Of a stretch of 6,249 nucleotides of DNA, positions 1-6,249 are shown one piece after another (within the stretch, counting starts at the first letter, position 1; each line of letters starts with the position of its first letter). Origin of the DNA: Bordetella parapertussis (GTDB lineage: Bacteria; Pseudomonadota; Gammaproteobacteria; Burkholderiales; Burkholderiaceae_C); assembly GCA_945875935.1 (NCBI GenBank), contig CAMCNE010000119.1, positions 1-6,249 on the forward strand. The letters are read 5' to 3'. The notes under the pieces were generated by a model. The model made no database searches and had not been told where the DNA came from. It worked only from the letters and a program-made list of their open reading frames with translations. The position numbers and the translations under genes were made by a program.

Positions 1-2522
1 CGCGCTTCCCGGCCGCGCTGATCGACGAGTTTCAAGACACCGATCCGCTGCAGTTCGCGGTGTTCCAAACGCTCTACGGCGACGGCAGCTCGCCGCTGTT
101 TCTGGTGGGCGACCCCAAGCAGGCGATCTACAGCTTTCGCAACGCCGACTTGCCGACCTATCTGCAAGCGCGAGCCGGCGCTGCCGAGGTCTACACGCTG
201 AGCGAGAACCAGCGCTCGGCGGCACCGCTGCTGCGCGGCCTGAACGCGCTGTTTGAGCGTAACGACCGGGCCTTCATGCGCGCGGGTCTGGTCTACCAGC
301 CGGTGGCTTGCGGTGCCAAGAAGCGCCACGCGCTGATCGATGCCACCGAGCTGCGCGCGCCGCTGCAGCTGTGGTCGCTGCCGCAAGACGACGCCGGTTC
401 GCCTCTGCCCAAACCGCAAGCGCGAAGCGCGGCGATGGACGCCTGCGCCGGCGAGATCGCCCGGCTGATAGGCGCGGCGCAGCAAGGGGACATCACGCTG
501 GCGGGCCGTGCGCTCGCGGCCGGCGACATCGCGGTGCTGGTGCGCAGCCACGCGCACGGCAGCCAGATGCGCCGCGCGCTGGCAACGCTGGGCGTGGGCA
601 GCGTGGAGCTGTCGCAAGCCAGCGTGTTTGCGAGCAACGACGCTGACGAGCTCGAGCGCGTGCTGGCCGCCATCCTCGAGCCCACCCGCGAGCGCTTGCT
701 GCGCGCAGCCCTGGCCACCGAGCTGCTGGGGCGTGACGCGGCGGCCATCGAGGCGATCTCGGGCAACGAGCTCGAGTTGCTGGCGCTGATCAAGCGCTGC
801 ACCGAGCACCGAGAGCTGTGGCTCAAGCGCGGCGTGGGCGTGATGCTCAGGCGCTGGATGGTCGACGAGCGCGTGAGCGAACGGCTGCTGGCGCGCGCCG
901 ACGGCGAGCGGCGCATGACCAACCTGCTGCACCTGTGCGAATGCCTGCACGAAGCCTCGCAAGGCAGCAGCGGCCACGCCTCGCCCGAAGCGCTGCTGCG
1001 CTGGCTTCACCACCAGCGCACGCAGGGCCGGCGCGACGAGGCCACGCAGTTGCGGCTGGAATCCGACCGCAACCTGGTGCAAATCGTCACCGTGCACAAG
1101 GCCAAGGGGCTGGAGTACCCGATCGTGTTCTGCCCCGCGCTGTGGGACGGCCGCCCGGCAGGTTTTTCCAGCGGGCTCGATGGCAAGGAGTACCACGACG
1201 AACTGGACCAACCGGTGGTCGACTTCCGCCCCGACTTCGACAAGTCGGTGGACTCAGGCGGCGTCATCAAGCAAGGGCTGGCCATCGAGACCGCCGCCGA
1301 AACCCTGCGCCTGATCTACGTGGCGCTCACGCGCGCGGTGCACCGCTGCTATCTGGTGGTGGGCTCGTACACCAACAAGACCTTCAAGACCACCTCGCCC
1401 ACCGAAGCCAACCGCAGCTTGCTCAATTGGCTGGCCGCGGGTCGGGGACTGCAGCCCGAGGACTGGCTCGACGCCAAACCGTCATCGGCCGACATCGCCG
1501 CCGCGTGGTCGCAACTGGCCGCCGATCACGCGCCGGACATCGACCTGTCGCCGCTGCCCATCGCGCCGTTCGCACCGCTCGCGCTGCAGCGCCCTGCCCC
1601 TGACACGCTGGCTGCGCTGGACCCGCCAGACAACATCCCCAAGGCCTGGCGCATCGGCAGCTACAGCAGCCTGGCCCACGGCACGCAGCACGAGGGCGCG
1701 GCCGTCGACCATGACCTGCGTGCGGGCGAGACAACGCCCCCGCCGACAGCGCTGCCGGTGGCCGCACCGTTCAACGCGGCAGACGACGACATCCTGCGTT
1801 TTCCGCGCGGGCCGGTGGCCGGCGAATGCATGCACACCGTGTTCGAGCGCGCCGACTTCACCGACCCGCAGACCTGGCGCGCCGCCACCGAGACCGGCTT
1901 GCGGCTGCATCCGCAAAGCCTGCGCCCCGGCCAGATCAACGGTGACGCGGCCACGCTGCTGCCGGCCATGCTCGGCCGCATGCTGGTCGACGTGCTGCAC
2001 ACGCCGCTGCCCGGCGGCTTCACGCTGGCCGACGTGCCGCTGCGGCGCCGGCTGGTCGAGCTCGAGTTCAGCCTGCCCACTGCACACCTGAGCGCAGGCG
2101 ATCTGGCTGCCGCCATGCGCGCCCATGGCTACCCGGTGCCAGCGCTCGAGTTCGGCTCGCTCGAGGGCTACCTGCGCGGCTTCATCGATCTGGTGTTCGA
2201 GCACGAGGGGCGCTTTTACGTGCTGGACTGGAAATCCAACCACCTGGGCGACGGGCCTGATCAGTACGGCCAGACCCACCTGATGGCCGCCATGACAGTC
2301 AACGGCTACCACCTGCAGTACCTGCTCTACACGGTGGCGGTGCACCGCTACTTGCAGCAGCGCATGGCCGGCTACCAGTACGACACGCACTTCGGCGGCG
2401 TGCTGTACCTGTTCGTGCGCGGCGTGCGCCCCGGCTGGCGCGATGCCGCTGGCGAGGCCACCGGCGTGTACGCCCACAAGCCGTCGCTGCAAATGGTCGA
2501 ACGCCTGTCGGCCCTGCTGTGA
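1..2522 (+). CDS. recB: RecBCD enzyme subunit RecB, C-terminal part (5' end outside window)
   Basis: RecB is the 3'-5' SF1A helicase and the only nuclease subunit of RecBCD, which unwinds and cuts double-strand ends and loads RecA. The first complete codon is at 3 and the frame is open to the left edge, so there is no start here; the N-terminus with Walker A is missing, roughly 390 residues by comparison with E. coli RecB (1180 aa). 839 residues remain. Seen in order: Walker B DEFQDT (24-41), motif III GDPKQAIYSFR (108-140), motif IV with NQRS (about 207-218), motif V VTVHKAKGLEYP (1086-1121), and motif VI LRLIYVALTRA (1305-1337). The nuclease domain follows, with a His matching E. coli H956 (1833-1835) and the Asp, Asp, Lys triad (2187, 2226, 2232) spaced exactly as D1067/D1080/K1082. 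The last motif reads DWKSN where E. coli has DYKSN, a conservative change. The conserved QYLLYTVAVHRYL and HFGGVLYLF segments come next. Helicase and nuclease both look intact. The stop TGA (2520-2522) touches recD, so the two are probably one operon. Confidence 0.97.
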   Translation, partial: RFPAALIDEFQDTDPLQFAVFQTLYGDGSSPLFLVGDPKQAIYSFRNADLPTYLQARAGAAEVYTLSENQRSAAPLLRGLNALFERNDRAFMRAGLVYQPVACGAKKRHALIDATELRAPLQLWSLPQDDAGSPLPKPQARSAAMDACAGEIARLIGAAQQGDITLAGRALAAGDIAVLVRSHAHGSQMRRALATLGVGSVELSQASVFASNDADELERVLAAILEPTRERLLRAALATELLGRDAAAIEAISGNELELLALIKRCTEHRELWLKRGVGVMLRRWMVDERVSERLLARADGERRMTNLLHLCECLHEASQGSSGHASPEALLRWLHHQRTQGRRDEATQLRLESDRNLVQIVTVHKAKGLEYPIVFCPALWDGRPAGFSSGLDGKEYHDELDQPVVDFRPDFDKSVDSGGVIKQGLAIETAAETLRLIYVALTRAVHRCYLVVGSYTNKTFKTTSPTEANRSLLNWLAAGRGLQPEDWLDAKPSSADIAAAWSQLAADHAPDIDLSPLPIAPFAPLALQRPAPDTLAALDPPDNIPKAWRIGSYSSLAHGTQHEGAAVDHDLRAGETTPPPTALPVAAPFNAADDDILRFPRGPVAGECMHTVFERADFTDPQTWRAATETGLRLHPQSLRPGQINGDAATLLPAMLGRMLVDVLHTPLPGGFTLADVPLRRRLVELEFSLPTAHLSAGDLAAAMRAHGYPVPALEFGSLEGYLRGFIDLVFEHEGRFYVLDWKSNHLGDGPDQYGQTHLMAAMTVNGYHLQYLLYTVAVHRYLQQRMAGYQYDTHFGGVLYLFVRGVRPGWRDAAGEATGVYAHKPSLQMVERLSALL

Positions 2523-2539
2523 TCGACCCAACCCAGCGC

Positions 2540-4438
2540 ATGAACACTTCGCCATCCACACCCCACTCAGGCGCCGAGCAACTCGCGCAAGGCTTTGCGC
2601 TGCACGTCGAGCAGTGGCTGCGGCGGCAAGGCTGCGACGCCGCGCAGATCGACACGCTGCGCCACGCCGCTCGGGCGGTGAGCCTGGCCACCAGCGACGG
2701 CCATGTGTGCGTCGCGCTGGCTGACGTGGCCGCCTCGATGGCCGGCGCCACCGGCGTCGATGCGCTGCGCTCGGCGCTGCGGGGCTCGGGCGTGGTGGGC
2801 ACGCCAGCGGCGCCGGGTTCGCTGCCGCTGATCCTTGATGAGCAAGACCGGCTTTACCTGCACCGCTACTTCAACTATGAGCAGCGCCTGGCACGCCGGC
2901 TGATGCGTGCGGCCAGCGCGCCGCCGTGCGCCGTGAGCGAGCTGGCGCGCGCGCAGTTGAACGCGCTGTTCGAGGCCAACGCACAGCGCACCCACGGTGC
3001 GGCCGACTGGCAAAAGCTCGCTGCCGCATTGGCCTTGCGCCAGCACCTCACCGTCATCAGCGGCGGCCCGGGCACCGGCAAGACGACCACCGTGGTCAAC
3101 CTGCTGGCCTGCCTGATCGCGCAAGACCCCGGCTGCCGCATCGCGCTGGCCGCGCCCACCGGCAAGGCCGCCGCGCGCATGCTCGAAGCGCTGCGAGCGC
3201 GCGCCGAACTCCTGCCGCCTGACATCCGCGACCGGCTGCCCTCCGCCTCATTCACCATCCACCGATTGCTCGGGGTGTCACCCGCCGGCGGCTTTGTGCA
3301 CCACGCCGGCAAGCCTCTGGCCATCGACGCGCTGGTGGTCGACGAGGCCTCGATGCTCGATCTGTCGCTGGCCACGCAGTTGCTCGAGGCCGTGCCCGAC
3401 AGCGCTCGCATCATTTTGCTGGGCGACAAGGACCAGCTCTCGGCGGTCGAATCGGGCGCAGTGTTTTCTGAGTTGAGCGCCGACCCGGGTTTGAGCGACG
3501 CCTGCCGCAGCGATTTGGCCGACTGGTGCGGCCTGGGCATCGATCTGATCACGCCACCCGCAGCCAGCCAGCCCAGCGCGCTGCAAGACACGGCCGTGTG
3601 GTTCAAGCAGAACTTCCGCTTCGCCGCCGACTCGGGCATCGGGCGGCTGGCCAGCGACATCAACCATGCGCGCGCCGATGAGGCCATCGCCTGGCTGCGC
3701 GAGGGGCAAGACGCCTCGGTGCGCTGGCTCGAAGACAGCGGTGCCGCACCCGGCGAGACCACGCTGCAGCACCTGCAGCATCTGTCGTTGGGCTACGCGC
3801 CCTACTTTGAGGCGGTGCGCCGCGACCCGACCGACCACGCAGCCATCACCCGCGCTTTCGATGCCTTCCGGGTGCTGTGCGCCGTGCGCGAAGGCCCGCG
3901 CGGCGTGCTCGCCATCAACGAGCTGATGACACGGCAGGCCCGCGAGCACCTGGGCCTGGCACCGGCAGGCGGCCGTGATGGCGCCTCGGCGTGGTACCCG
4001 GGCCGCCCGGTGATGGTGTTGCGCAACGACCCGCTGCTCAAGCTGTTCAACGGCGACATCGGCATCGCGCTGCCGGCGGCCGGCGGCGCGGGGGCCAATG
4101 AAGCTGGCTCAACGAATGAGCTGCTGGTGTGGTTCCCCGAAGCCGGCGGCGGCTTTCGTGCGGTGGCGCCGGTGCGTCTGCCCGCGCACCAGACGGCCTA
4201 CGCGATGACGGTGCACAAGGCGCAGGGGTCGGAATTCAACGACGTGCTGGTTCTGTTGCCCGGCCAACGCAGCCGCGTCGTCACCCGCGAGCTGCTTTAC
4301 ACCGCGGTGACGCGGGCGCGCCAGCGCGTGGCCATCGCCTCCAGTGCCGAGGTGCTGCGGGCTGCCATCGAGTCATCCACCGAGCGCCACGGCGGGCTGC
4401 TGTCGCGCCTGATCGAGGCGGCCCCACCGGCGAACTGA
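2540..4438 (+). CDS. recD: RecBCD enzyme subunit RecD (5'-3' helicase)
   Basis: RecD is the SF1B 5'-3' helicase of RecBCD; it is the fast motor before Chi and is needed for RecBCD nuclease activity. From the ATG at 2540 the protein is 632 aa, close to E. coli RecD (608). An N-terminal RecB-binding domain of about 170 residues is followed by Walker A GGPGTGKT (3062-3085), APTGKAAARM (motif Ia), TIHRLLG, Walker B VVDEASM (3335-3355), motif III GDKDQLSAVESG (from 3422), QNFRF with DSGIGRLA (motif IV, about 3610-3650), TVHKAQGSEF (motif V, 4208-4237) and YTAVTRARQR (motif VI, 4298-4327). No motif is broken. Start choice: GTG at 2519 overlaps the recB stop as GTGA and would add seven residues; ATG at 2540 lies 17 bases past that stop. 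Neither has a clear Shine-Dalgarno, so translation is probably coupled to recB. ATG is preferred because it puts the Walker A Lys at residue 181, near K177 of E. coli; this is weak evidence. Confidence 0.96.
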   Translation: MNTSPSTPHSGAEQLAQGFALHVEQWLRRQGCDAAQIDTLRHAARAVSLATSDGHVCVALADVAASMAGATGVDALRSALRGSGVVGTPAAPGSLPLILDEQDRLYLHRYFNYEQRLARRLMRAASAPPCAVSELARAQLNALFEANAQRTHGAADWQKLAAALALRQHLTVISGGPGTGKTTTVVNLLACLIAQDPGCRIALAAPTGKAAARMLEALRARAELLPPDIRDRLPSASFTIHRLLGVSPAGGFVHHAGKPLAIDALVVDEASMLDLSLATQLLEAVPDSARIILLGDKDQLSAVESGAVFSELSADPGLSDACRSDLADWCGLGIDLITPPAASQPSALQDTAVWFKQNFRFAADSGIGRLASDINHARADEAIAWLREGQDASVRWLEDSGAAPGETTLQHLQHLSLGYAPYFEAVRRDPTDHAAITRAFDAFRVLCAVREGPRGVLAINELMTRQAREHLGLAPAGGRDGASAWYPGRPVMVLRNDPLLKLFNGDIGIALPAAGGAGANEAGSTNELLVWFPEAGGGFRAVAPVRLPAHQTAYAMTVHKAQGSEFNDVLVLLPGQRSRVVTRELLYTAVTRARQRVAIASSAEVLRAAIESSTERHGGLLSRLIEAAPPAN

Positions 4439-4462
4439 TTCAGCGTGTCTGGCAGCGGCTGA

Positions 4463-4717
4463 TCAAGACGGCGGGTTCCAGCGCATCCAGACCCAGACGC
4501 ACAGGCTGGTGCCCACGGCCCAAAGCATCCAGACCTCGGACACCGCATACGGAAAAATCATCAGCGCGAAGCCGGTCCAGATCAGGCTGGATTGCTCGGT
4601 CTTGCGACCTCGGCGAAAGCTGATGTAGCCCAAGATGCCAAACAGGATCGAGCCCACGATGTACCAGACACCGGGCTTGACCAAGCCGAGAGATTCAAGT
4701 GAGTTCAGTGCTTCCAT
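4463..4717 (-). CDS. small hypothetical membrane protein, 84 aa
   Basis: No function can be assigned. The protein is strongly hydrophobic with three likely membrane segments: about residues 17-34, 45-60 and 62-78. The basic loop RRGRK (35-39) lies between the first two, and Arg79 follows the third. By the positive-inside rule this puts the N-terminus outside and the C-terminus in the cytoplasm. No signal-peptide cleavage site is obvious. The pattern of LFG-LG-SF, then RRGRK, then GFALMIFPY-VS resembles a small uncharacterised inner-membrane family that I recall from proteobacteria, with a Gly-rich first helix, a basic GRK turn and an ALM-(Y/F)PY-V second helix, sometimes labelled vaguely as an amino acid transport protein. 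That is recollection, not a search result. The ATG at 4717 is the only ATG start; an in-frame TGA lies eight codons upstream. No Shine-Dalgarno is visible. The gene ends 24 bp from the recD stop (convergent) and is divergent from the yebC-like gene. Confidence 0.75.
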   Translation of the reverse strand: MEALNSLESLGLVKPGVWYIVGSILFGILGYISFRRGRKTEQSSLIWTGFALMIFPYAVSEVWMLWAVGTSLCVWVWMRWNPPS

Positions 4718-4737
4718 GCGCCCGATGTTAGTGGGGG

Positions 4738-4766
4738 TTCATCGCCGCCGTCGCGACGCCTAAACT
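4738..4766 (+). promoter_or_regulatory. candidate sigma70-type promoter for the yebC-like gene
   Basis: A TAAACT hexamer (4761-4766) stands out as AT-rich in a GC-rich intergenic region and could be a -10 element. Seventeen bases upstream is TTCATC (4738-4743), a poor -35 with three of six consensus matches. Transcription would start near 4773, giving a leader of about 50 bases. The position fits, since the upstream gene is divergent and yebC must have its own promoter, but the sequence match is weak. Confidence 0.3.
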
Positions 4767-4789
4767 CCACCGCCCGCGGCCAGACCGCG
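4749..4789. promoter_or_regulatory. two short dyads between divergent genes, possible operator or leader hairpin
   Basis: CGTCGCGACG (4749-4758) is a perfect 10-bp palindrome lying between the candidate -35 and -10 of the yebC promoter. A second dyad, CGCGG-N5-CCGCG (4775-4789), begins just after the predicted transcription start and could be a binding site or a small 5' UTR hairpin. Both are rich in CG, and short dyads of this sort arise readily by chance in high-GC DNA. No regulator is proposed. Confidence 0.2.
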
Positions 4790-4810
4790 ACATCCGATCC
4801 CGTCAAAGCG

Positions 4811-4816
4811 AAGGAG
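4811..4816 (+). promoter_or_regulatory. ribosome binding site of the yebC-like gene
   Basis: AAGGAG, extended to GAAGGAG from 4810, sits eight bases before the ATG at 4825. It is the only strong Shine-Dalgarno at a gene start in the window, and it fixes the start of the downstream gene. Confidence 0.85.
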
Positions 4817-4824
4817 CCTCAGAC

Positions 4825-5535
4825 ATGGGCGCGCAGTGGAAAGCAAAGCACAAGGACCTGGCCTCCAACGCCAAGGGCCGGCTGTTCGGCAAGCTGTCCA
4901 AGGACATCATGATCGCCGCACGTCACGGGGCCGACCCGGCGGCGAATTCACATTTGCGGCTGGTCATCGAGCAGGCCCGCAAGGTCTCGATGCCCAAGGA
5001 GACGCTGGAGCGCGCCATCAAGAAGGGCGCCGGGCTGACCGGTGAGACGGTGCACTTCGAGCACGCCATCTACGAGGGCTTCGCGCCGCACCGCGTGCCG
5101 GTGATGGTCGAGTGCCTGACCGACAACGTGAACCGCGCCGCCTCGGAAATGCGCGTGCTGTTTCGCAAGGGACAACTGGGCACCTCGGGTTCGGTGTCGT
5201 GGGACTTCGAACACCTCGGCCTGATCGAAGCCGAAGCCGCTCAAGCAGGCGCCGACCCCGAAATGGCGGCCATCGAGGCCGGTGCGCAGGACATCGACTT
5301 GTCAGACCCGAGCGCGCCGGTGTTTCTCACCGACCCCACCGATCTCGACCTGGTCAGCCGCGCGCTGCCCGCGCAAGGCTTCACGGTGTTGTCGGCCAAG
5401 CTGGGCTACCGACCGAAGAACCCCATCGACCCGGCCAGCCTGAGCGCCGAGCAGCTCGATGAAGTCGAAGCCTTTCTGGCCGCACTCGACGCCAGCGAAG
5501 ACGTGCAGACCGTATTTGCGGGCTTGCAGGGCTGA
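4825..5535 (+). CDS. YebC/PmpR (TACO1) family protein, YeeN-like paralog
   Basis: 236 aa, normal full length for the family (about 235-250). The family is usually annotated as a DNA-binding transcriptional regulator after PmpR, but recent work on YebC-type proteins and mitochondrial TACO1 supports a role in translation, helping ribosomes through proline-rich stretches; either label is family knowledge, not shown here. Visible features: an N-terminal helical region with Trp5 and KGRLFGKLSKDI (18-29), VIEQARK-(N4)-KETLERAIKKG (48-68), the conserved YEGF (83-86), TDNVNR (99-104), GTSGSVSW (119-126), and the C-terminal EDVQTVF (225-231). The opening MGAQWKAK and the VIEQARK helix are closer to E. 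coli YeeN (MGRKWAN, VIERAK) than to YebC, which starts MAGHSKWAN. A canonical yebC, often near ruvC, is therefore expected elsewhere in the genome. The gene is monocistronic: its upstream neighbour is divergent and its downstream neighbour convergent. The ATG is supported by a strong ribosome binding site. Confidence 0.93.
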   Translation: MGAQWKAKHKDLASNAKGRLFGKLSKDIMIAARHGADPAANSHLRLVIEQARKVSMPKETLERAIKKGAGLTGETVHFEHAIYEGFAPHRVPVMVECLTDNVNRAASEMRVLFRKGQLGTSGSVSWDFEHLGLIEAEAAQAGADPEMAAIEAGAQDIDLSDPSAPVFLTDPTDLDLVSRALPAQGFTVLSAKLGYRPKNPIDPASLSAEQLDEVEAFLAALDASEDVQTVFAGLQG

Positions 5536-5556
5536 GCGAGAACGACCCGCTCCCGA

Positions 5557-6249
5557 TCAGTAGATGCCTGTGAGCAGATAGACGCCAATCACCACGAACA
5601 CCGCCAGCGTCTTCAGGCAGGTGATGGCGAAGATGTCGAGATAGGCCTGTCGGTGCGTCAGGCCCGACACGGCCAGCAAGGTGATCACCGCGCCGTTGTG
5701 CGGCAAGGTGTCCATGCCGCCGCTGGCCATGGCGGCCACGCGGTGCAGCACCTCCAGCGGAATGTTGGCCGCATGCGCAGCCTGTATGAACTGATCGGCC
5801 ATGGCCGCCAGGGCGATGCTCATGCCGCCTGAGGCCGAGCCGGTGATGCCGGCCAGTGCCGTGACGGTGACGGCGGTGTTGACCAGCGGATTGGGGATGT
5901 TGCGCAGCGCCTCGTGCACCGCGATGAAACCCGGCAGGGCTGCGATCACTGCGCCAAAACCGTATTCGGATGCGGTGTTCATGACGGCCAGCAGCGAGCC
6001 GCCGACCGCCGCCTTGCTGCCTTCGGTGAACGCCACCGCCACACGTCGCCATGCAAACACCAGCACGGTGGCGATGCCGGCCAGCAAGGCAGCTTCCACT
6101 GCCCACACGCCCACCATCGGTCCCACATCGACGCTCACCGCGTGCGCCATGCCGGGCAGCTCAACCGTGGCGGTCTTGCCATAGAACATCGGAATCCAGC
6201 CGGTGAACAGCTTGTTCATCACCACCACCACCAGCAGCGGCGCCACCGC
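5557..6249 (-). CDS. GntP-family permease, C-terminal half (5' end outside window)
   Basis: This is a secondary transporter of the gluconate:H+ symporter (GntP, COG2610) family, acting in the inner membrane and moving a small carboxylate with protons. The frame is open to the right edge, so only the last 230 residues are present, about half of the usual 440-470. Counting from the window edge, hydrophobic segments lie near residues 2-15, 42-67, 80-112, 120-150 and 178-226. Family signatures seen are TGSASGGMSIAL (136-147) and MASGGMDTLPHNGAVITLL (174-192), followed by GLTH (196-199) and a final helix ending at Tyr230. The SGGM and LPHNGA stretches resemble the branch often annotated as D-beta-hydroxybutyrate permease in Burkholderiales rather than true gluconate permeases; this substrate assignment is recollection and tentative. 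The gene converges on the yebC-like gene with 21 bp between the stops. Its promoter lies outside the window. Confidence 0.9.
   Translation of the reverse strand, partial: AVAPLLVVVVMNKLFTGWIPMFYGKTATVELPGMAHAVSVDVGPMVGVWAVEAALLAGIATVLVFAWRRVAVAFTEGSKAAVGGSLLAVMNTASEYGFGAVIAALPGFIAVHEALRNIPNPLVNTAVTVTALAGITGSASGGMSIALAAMADQFIQAAHAANIPLEVLHRVAAMASGGMDTLPHNGAVITLLAVSGLTHRQAYLDIFAITCLKTLAVFVVIGVYLLTGIY

Noticed and set aside
1482..2561. A 359-codon open frame on the minus strand across the end of recB
   Set aside because: It lies wholly opposite motif-bearing recB sequence, has a low-complexity composition rich in Arg, Gln, Val and His, and shows no recognisable domain. Long antisense frames are expected opposite high-GC coding DNA.
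3331..3338. E. coli-type Chi octamer GCTGGTGG inside recD, with copies on the minus strand at 1010-1017 and 6228-6235
   Set aside because: Each falls in common codons (CTG, GTG, GTC) of coding sequence, a few are expected in GC-rich DNA, and whether this organism's RecBCD recognises the E. coli Chi sequence cannot be told from the window.
2875..3762. A 295-codon minus-strand open frame opposite recD, and a similar one at 3278-3949
   Set aside because: Both are shadows of the recD helicase motifs, with Ser/Arg/Ala-rich translations and no domain or ribosome binding site.
3764..3781. Tandem 9-bp repeat in recD encoding LQH twice
   Set aside because: Two imperfect copies in a helical coding segment are explained by ordinary codon choice.
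4436..4465. Search for a terminator between recD and the convergent small gene
   Set aside because: The gap of 24 bases has no convincing hairpin or T-run.
5534..5552. Inverted repeat GAGCG-N9-CGCTC between the convergent yebC-like and permease genes, considered as a bidirectional terminator
   Set aside because: The stem is only five base pairs with a nine-base loop and no T-tract on either side.
5381..6106. A 241-codon minus-strand open frame overlapping both the permease and the yebC-like gene
   Set aside because: It is out of frame with the permease, whose own frame carries clear GntP motifs; its translation is Gly/Arg/His-rich noise.
6219..6232. Short ACC run near the right edge
   Set aside because: It encodes a Val-rich membrane helix of the permease and is too short to count as a meaningful microsatellite.

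Overview
The window is high-GC DNA with strong third-position G/C, densely packed with genes that read as Betaproteobacteria, order Burkholderiales (a Comamonadaceae/Rubrivivax-like organism). That placement rests on a recB-recD pair of the E. coli type and on a YeeN-like YebC paralog whose sequence matches what I remember from Burkholderiales. It is an inference from recalled family sequences, not from a search.

Layout. Positions 1-2522 (+) hold the C-terminal two-thirds or more of RecB, entering the window just before the helicase Walker B motif and running through the nuclease domain to its natural stop. RecD follows immediately (+, ATG at 2540 or an overlapping GTG at 2519, stop at 4438) with all its SF1B helicase motifs. 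Only 24 bases later, on the opposite strand, lies a small membrane protein gene (4463-4717, -). It is divergent from a yebC/yeeN-type gene (4825-5535, +) across a 107-bp intergenic region that carries a good ribosome binding site, a weak promoter candidate and two short dyads. Convergent with yebC, 21 bp away, is the C-terminal half of a GntP-family permease (5557-6249, -), which leaves the window at its right edge.

How the genes relate. RecB and RecD are two subunits of the RecBCD helicase-nuclease, which processes double-strand ends for RecA-dependent repair and degrades foreign linear DNA; recC is expected upstream, outside the window. The other three genes have no evident functional link to RecBCD or to each other. 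They are separate transcription units on alternating strands.

No stretch over about 110 bases is without a gene. I see no RNA gene, mobile element, CRISPR array or convincing terminator. This looks like ordinary core-genome sequence and I do not find an undescribed system in it. The points worth a second look are modest: the small membrane protein and its possible leaderless start, the YeeN-type YebC paralog, the recB/recD junction, the dyads in the intergenic region, and the substrate of the permease.
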